This document shows positions 63,006 to 64,000 of a stretch of 64,000 nucleotides of DNA, piece by piece (within the stretch, counting starts at the first letter, position 1; each line of letters opens with the position of its first letter). A program made the position numbers and the translations under genes. Under the pieces are notes generated by a model. That model was given only the letters and a program-made list of their open reading frames with translations, was not told the origin of the DNA and searched no databases. Origin of the DNA: Paracoccus xiamenensis (lineage in GTDB: Bacteria > Pseudomonadota > Alphaproteobacteria > Rhodobacterales > Rhodobacteraceae); assembly GCF_011308835.1 (NCBI RefSeq), contig NZ_JAAOHY010000001.1, positions 1,054,001 to 1,118,000 of the forward strand. Reading direction: 5' to 3'.

Positions 63006-63575
63006 TCAGAGCTTCGAAATCCGCTCTTGCAATGCAGCGAGTTGACGGCGGATTTCATCCATGTCGCCCTCGGGCGCCGGGGCGCTGTCCCCGTCGTCCG
63101 GTGCCGGACCCGACGCGCCCCCGCGCCAGCCGCCCATCATCGCCTTCAGGAAGGCCTGTTGCTGGCGCTGAAGCTGATCGAAGCCGGGCATTTTTGCCAT
63201 CGGGCTGGTGCTGGACATCGCGGCCATGTTTTCCATCATCTTCGACTGCCCTTCACGCAGCATCTCGAAGCTGGCGGCCAGAAACTGCGGCACCACGGTT
63301 TGCGCCTGGCTGGTATAGCTGCGCACCAGATCGGTCAGCACATCCACCGGCAGGACGTTTTCGCCCCTGCCCTCGTGTTCGGCGATGATCTGCAGCAGAT
63401 ATTGCCGGGTCAATTCATCCCCGGTTTTCAGGTCGACGATCTTCACCTCGCGACCATCGCGAATGAAGGTCGCGATATCTTCGAGCGTGACGTAGTCACT
63501 GGTTTCGGTGTTATAAAGCCGCCGGCTGGCATAGCGCTTGATCAGCAAGGGCGTGGCGGCATCGGGCTTGGCCAT
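63006..63575 (-). CDS. phaR: Polyhydroxyalkanoate synthesis repressor PhaR
   Basis: DNA- and PHA-binding repressor of phasin and its own gene. 189 residues: N-terminal DNA-binding domain IKRYASRRLYNTETSDYVTL, then DIATFIRDGREVKIVD and the PHB_acc domain with LLQIIAEHEGRGENVLPVDV. The C-terminal part is Met/Gln-rich and hydrophobic (surface binding to granules), ending in a short coiled coil. GAGGACA precedes the ATG. phaP lies upstream on the same strand. Confidence 0.96.
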   Translation of the reverse strand: MAKPDAATPLLIKRYASRRLYNTETSDYVTLEDIATFIRDGREVKIVDLKTGDELTRQYLLQIIAEHEGRGENVLPVDVLTDLVRSYTSQAQTVVPQFLAASFEMLREGQSKMMENMAAMSSTSPMAKMPGFDQLQRQQQAFLKAMMGGWRGGASGPAPDDGDSAPAPEGDMDEIRRQLAALQERISKL

Positions 63576-63635
63576 CGGCTGTCCTCAATGGATGCATTTG
63601 CAGCATCTTGAGGACAATTTGCGGCAATTGCAAAG
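63576..63635 (-). promoter_or_regulatory. TTGC/GCAA-rich region before phaR
   Basis: The gap between phaR and the phaP terminator contains TTGCAGCA, TTTGCGGCAATTGCAA and further TTGC repeats (sense as printed). PhaR of Paracoccus is known to bind TGC-rich sites and regulate itself; this stretch is the candidate site. Assignment is inference. Confidence 0.4.
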
Positions 63636-63636
63636 A

Positions 63637-63667
63637 AAAAAGGGGCAGCCATTCGGCCACCCCTTTT
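63637..63667 (-). terminator. Rho-independent terminator of the phasin gene
   Basis: On the minus strand AAAAGGGGTGGCC-GAAT-GGCTGCCCCTTTT forms a stem with one internal mismatch and is followed by TTTTTTCTTT. It lies 23 bases after the phaP stop and insulates phaR. Confidence 0.8.
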
Positions 63668-63689
63668 CACGTCCGTGCAGAAAAGCCGA

Positions 63690-64000
63690 TCAGGCTTTCG
63701 TGGCGGTCGCGGCTTTCTTGACAGCTTCCTGAGCTTGCTTCGAAGCTTTCTCAGCGGTCTTCTGGGCGTCGTCGGCCAGGTTCTTGCCGGCAGCCATCAG
63801 CAGGTCGACGGTTTCCATCTGCAGTTTCTTGGCAACTTCAGCGAAAGCCGACATGTGCTCGGCAGCGGTTTCGGCCGAGGCGTTGGCGAAATCGGCGAAA
63901 GCCTTGGCATAAGCGCCGGCATCGTCTTTCTTGGTGGTCAGTTCGCCGATGCGGGCGATCGAGTCTTTCGCCCACTGGGCCGAGATCTCGGTCGAACGTT
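63690..64000 (-). CDS. phaP: Phasin family protein (5' part beyond window)
   Basis: C-terminal 103 codons of a PHA-granule coat protein. Visible: SAQWAKDSIARIGELTTKKD, YAKAFADFANASAETAAEHM, SAFAEVAKKLQMETVDLLMA and a Lys/Ala-rich end KKAATATKA, all amphipathic helices of the phasin_2 family. It precedes phaR, which represses phasin expression. Confidence 0.9.
   Translation of the reverse strand, partial: RSTEISAQWAKDSIARIGELTTKKDDAGAYAKAFADFANASAETAAEHMSAFAEVAKKLQMETVDLLMAAGKNLADDAQKTAEKASKQAQEAVKKAATATKA

Overview
The window is GC-rich chromosomal DNA from an alphaproteobacterium of the Rhodobacteraceae/Paracoccaceae, most likely a Paracoccus or close relative. Supporting signs are the phaR-phasin pair at the right end, a stand-alone Hint-domain protein, the gatC-gatA, clpP-clpX and ycjX-ycjF arrangements, and many 1 to 8 base gene overlaps. 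The assignment is inferred from gene content and style; no 16S or other marker was compared.

Left part (1 to about 33.4 kb) is a dense housekeeping region. It holds a cut-off cytochrome P450, pyrH, miaA, rlmE, ppx/gppA, the ycjX-ycjF membrane/GTPase pair, hrpB, an AlkB-like membrane monooxygenase overlapping ftsY, a MATE pump, an AmpD-like amidase, gatC-gatA, a Hint-domain protein, a periplasmic 5'-nucleotidase, pyrD, a GST, parE, chaC, clpP-clpX, pth and trpB. Between pth and trpB is an unusual three-gene module: two secreted PepSY-like proteins with long aspartate-rich tails and a membrane-anchored LuxR-type regulator.

Middle part (33.5 to 62.9 kb) is an accessory island bounded by two tRNA-Ser genes whose 3' ends both point inward: tRNA-Ser(UGA) at 33.4 kb on + and tRNA-Ser(GGA) at 62.9 kb on -. 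Each tRNA CCA end runs into the same sequence (CCGCCAnnCACCGCCGATT). Further copies or half-copies of a repeat with this core lie at 42.7, 44.5, 56.8 and 60.0 kb. The left-hand copies are all on +, the right-hand ones all on -. The repeats divide the island into cargo segments: (1) IS3 and IS5 elements, a broken imine-reductase-like gene, SnoaL-like, XRE, two MFS pumps and an AraC regulator; (2) tag, YciI and TetR; (3) a 12 kb centre; (4) TfoX-like, alpha/beta hydrolase, aldo/keto reductase and TetR; (5) EamA exporter, nitroreductase and LysR. No integrase is visible.

The island centre (44.6 to 54.9 kb) looks like a catabolic block. A TRAP transporter (dctM-dctP-dctQ) is followed by an M81/MlrC-type metallopeptidase, with a divergent XRE-cupin regulator, then a DadA-type FAD amino acid dehydrogenase with RidA, an asparaginase, an Asp/Glu racemase and a second regulator. 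The gene set suggests uptake and breakdown of a D-amino acid or amide-containing compound. A shared AT-rich half-site (GAAAATTATT) lies before both the transporter and the dehydrogenase.

Right end (63 to 64 kb) returns to core genes: phaR and a phasin gene cut by the window end.
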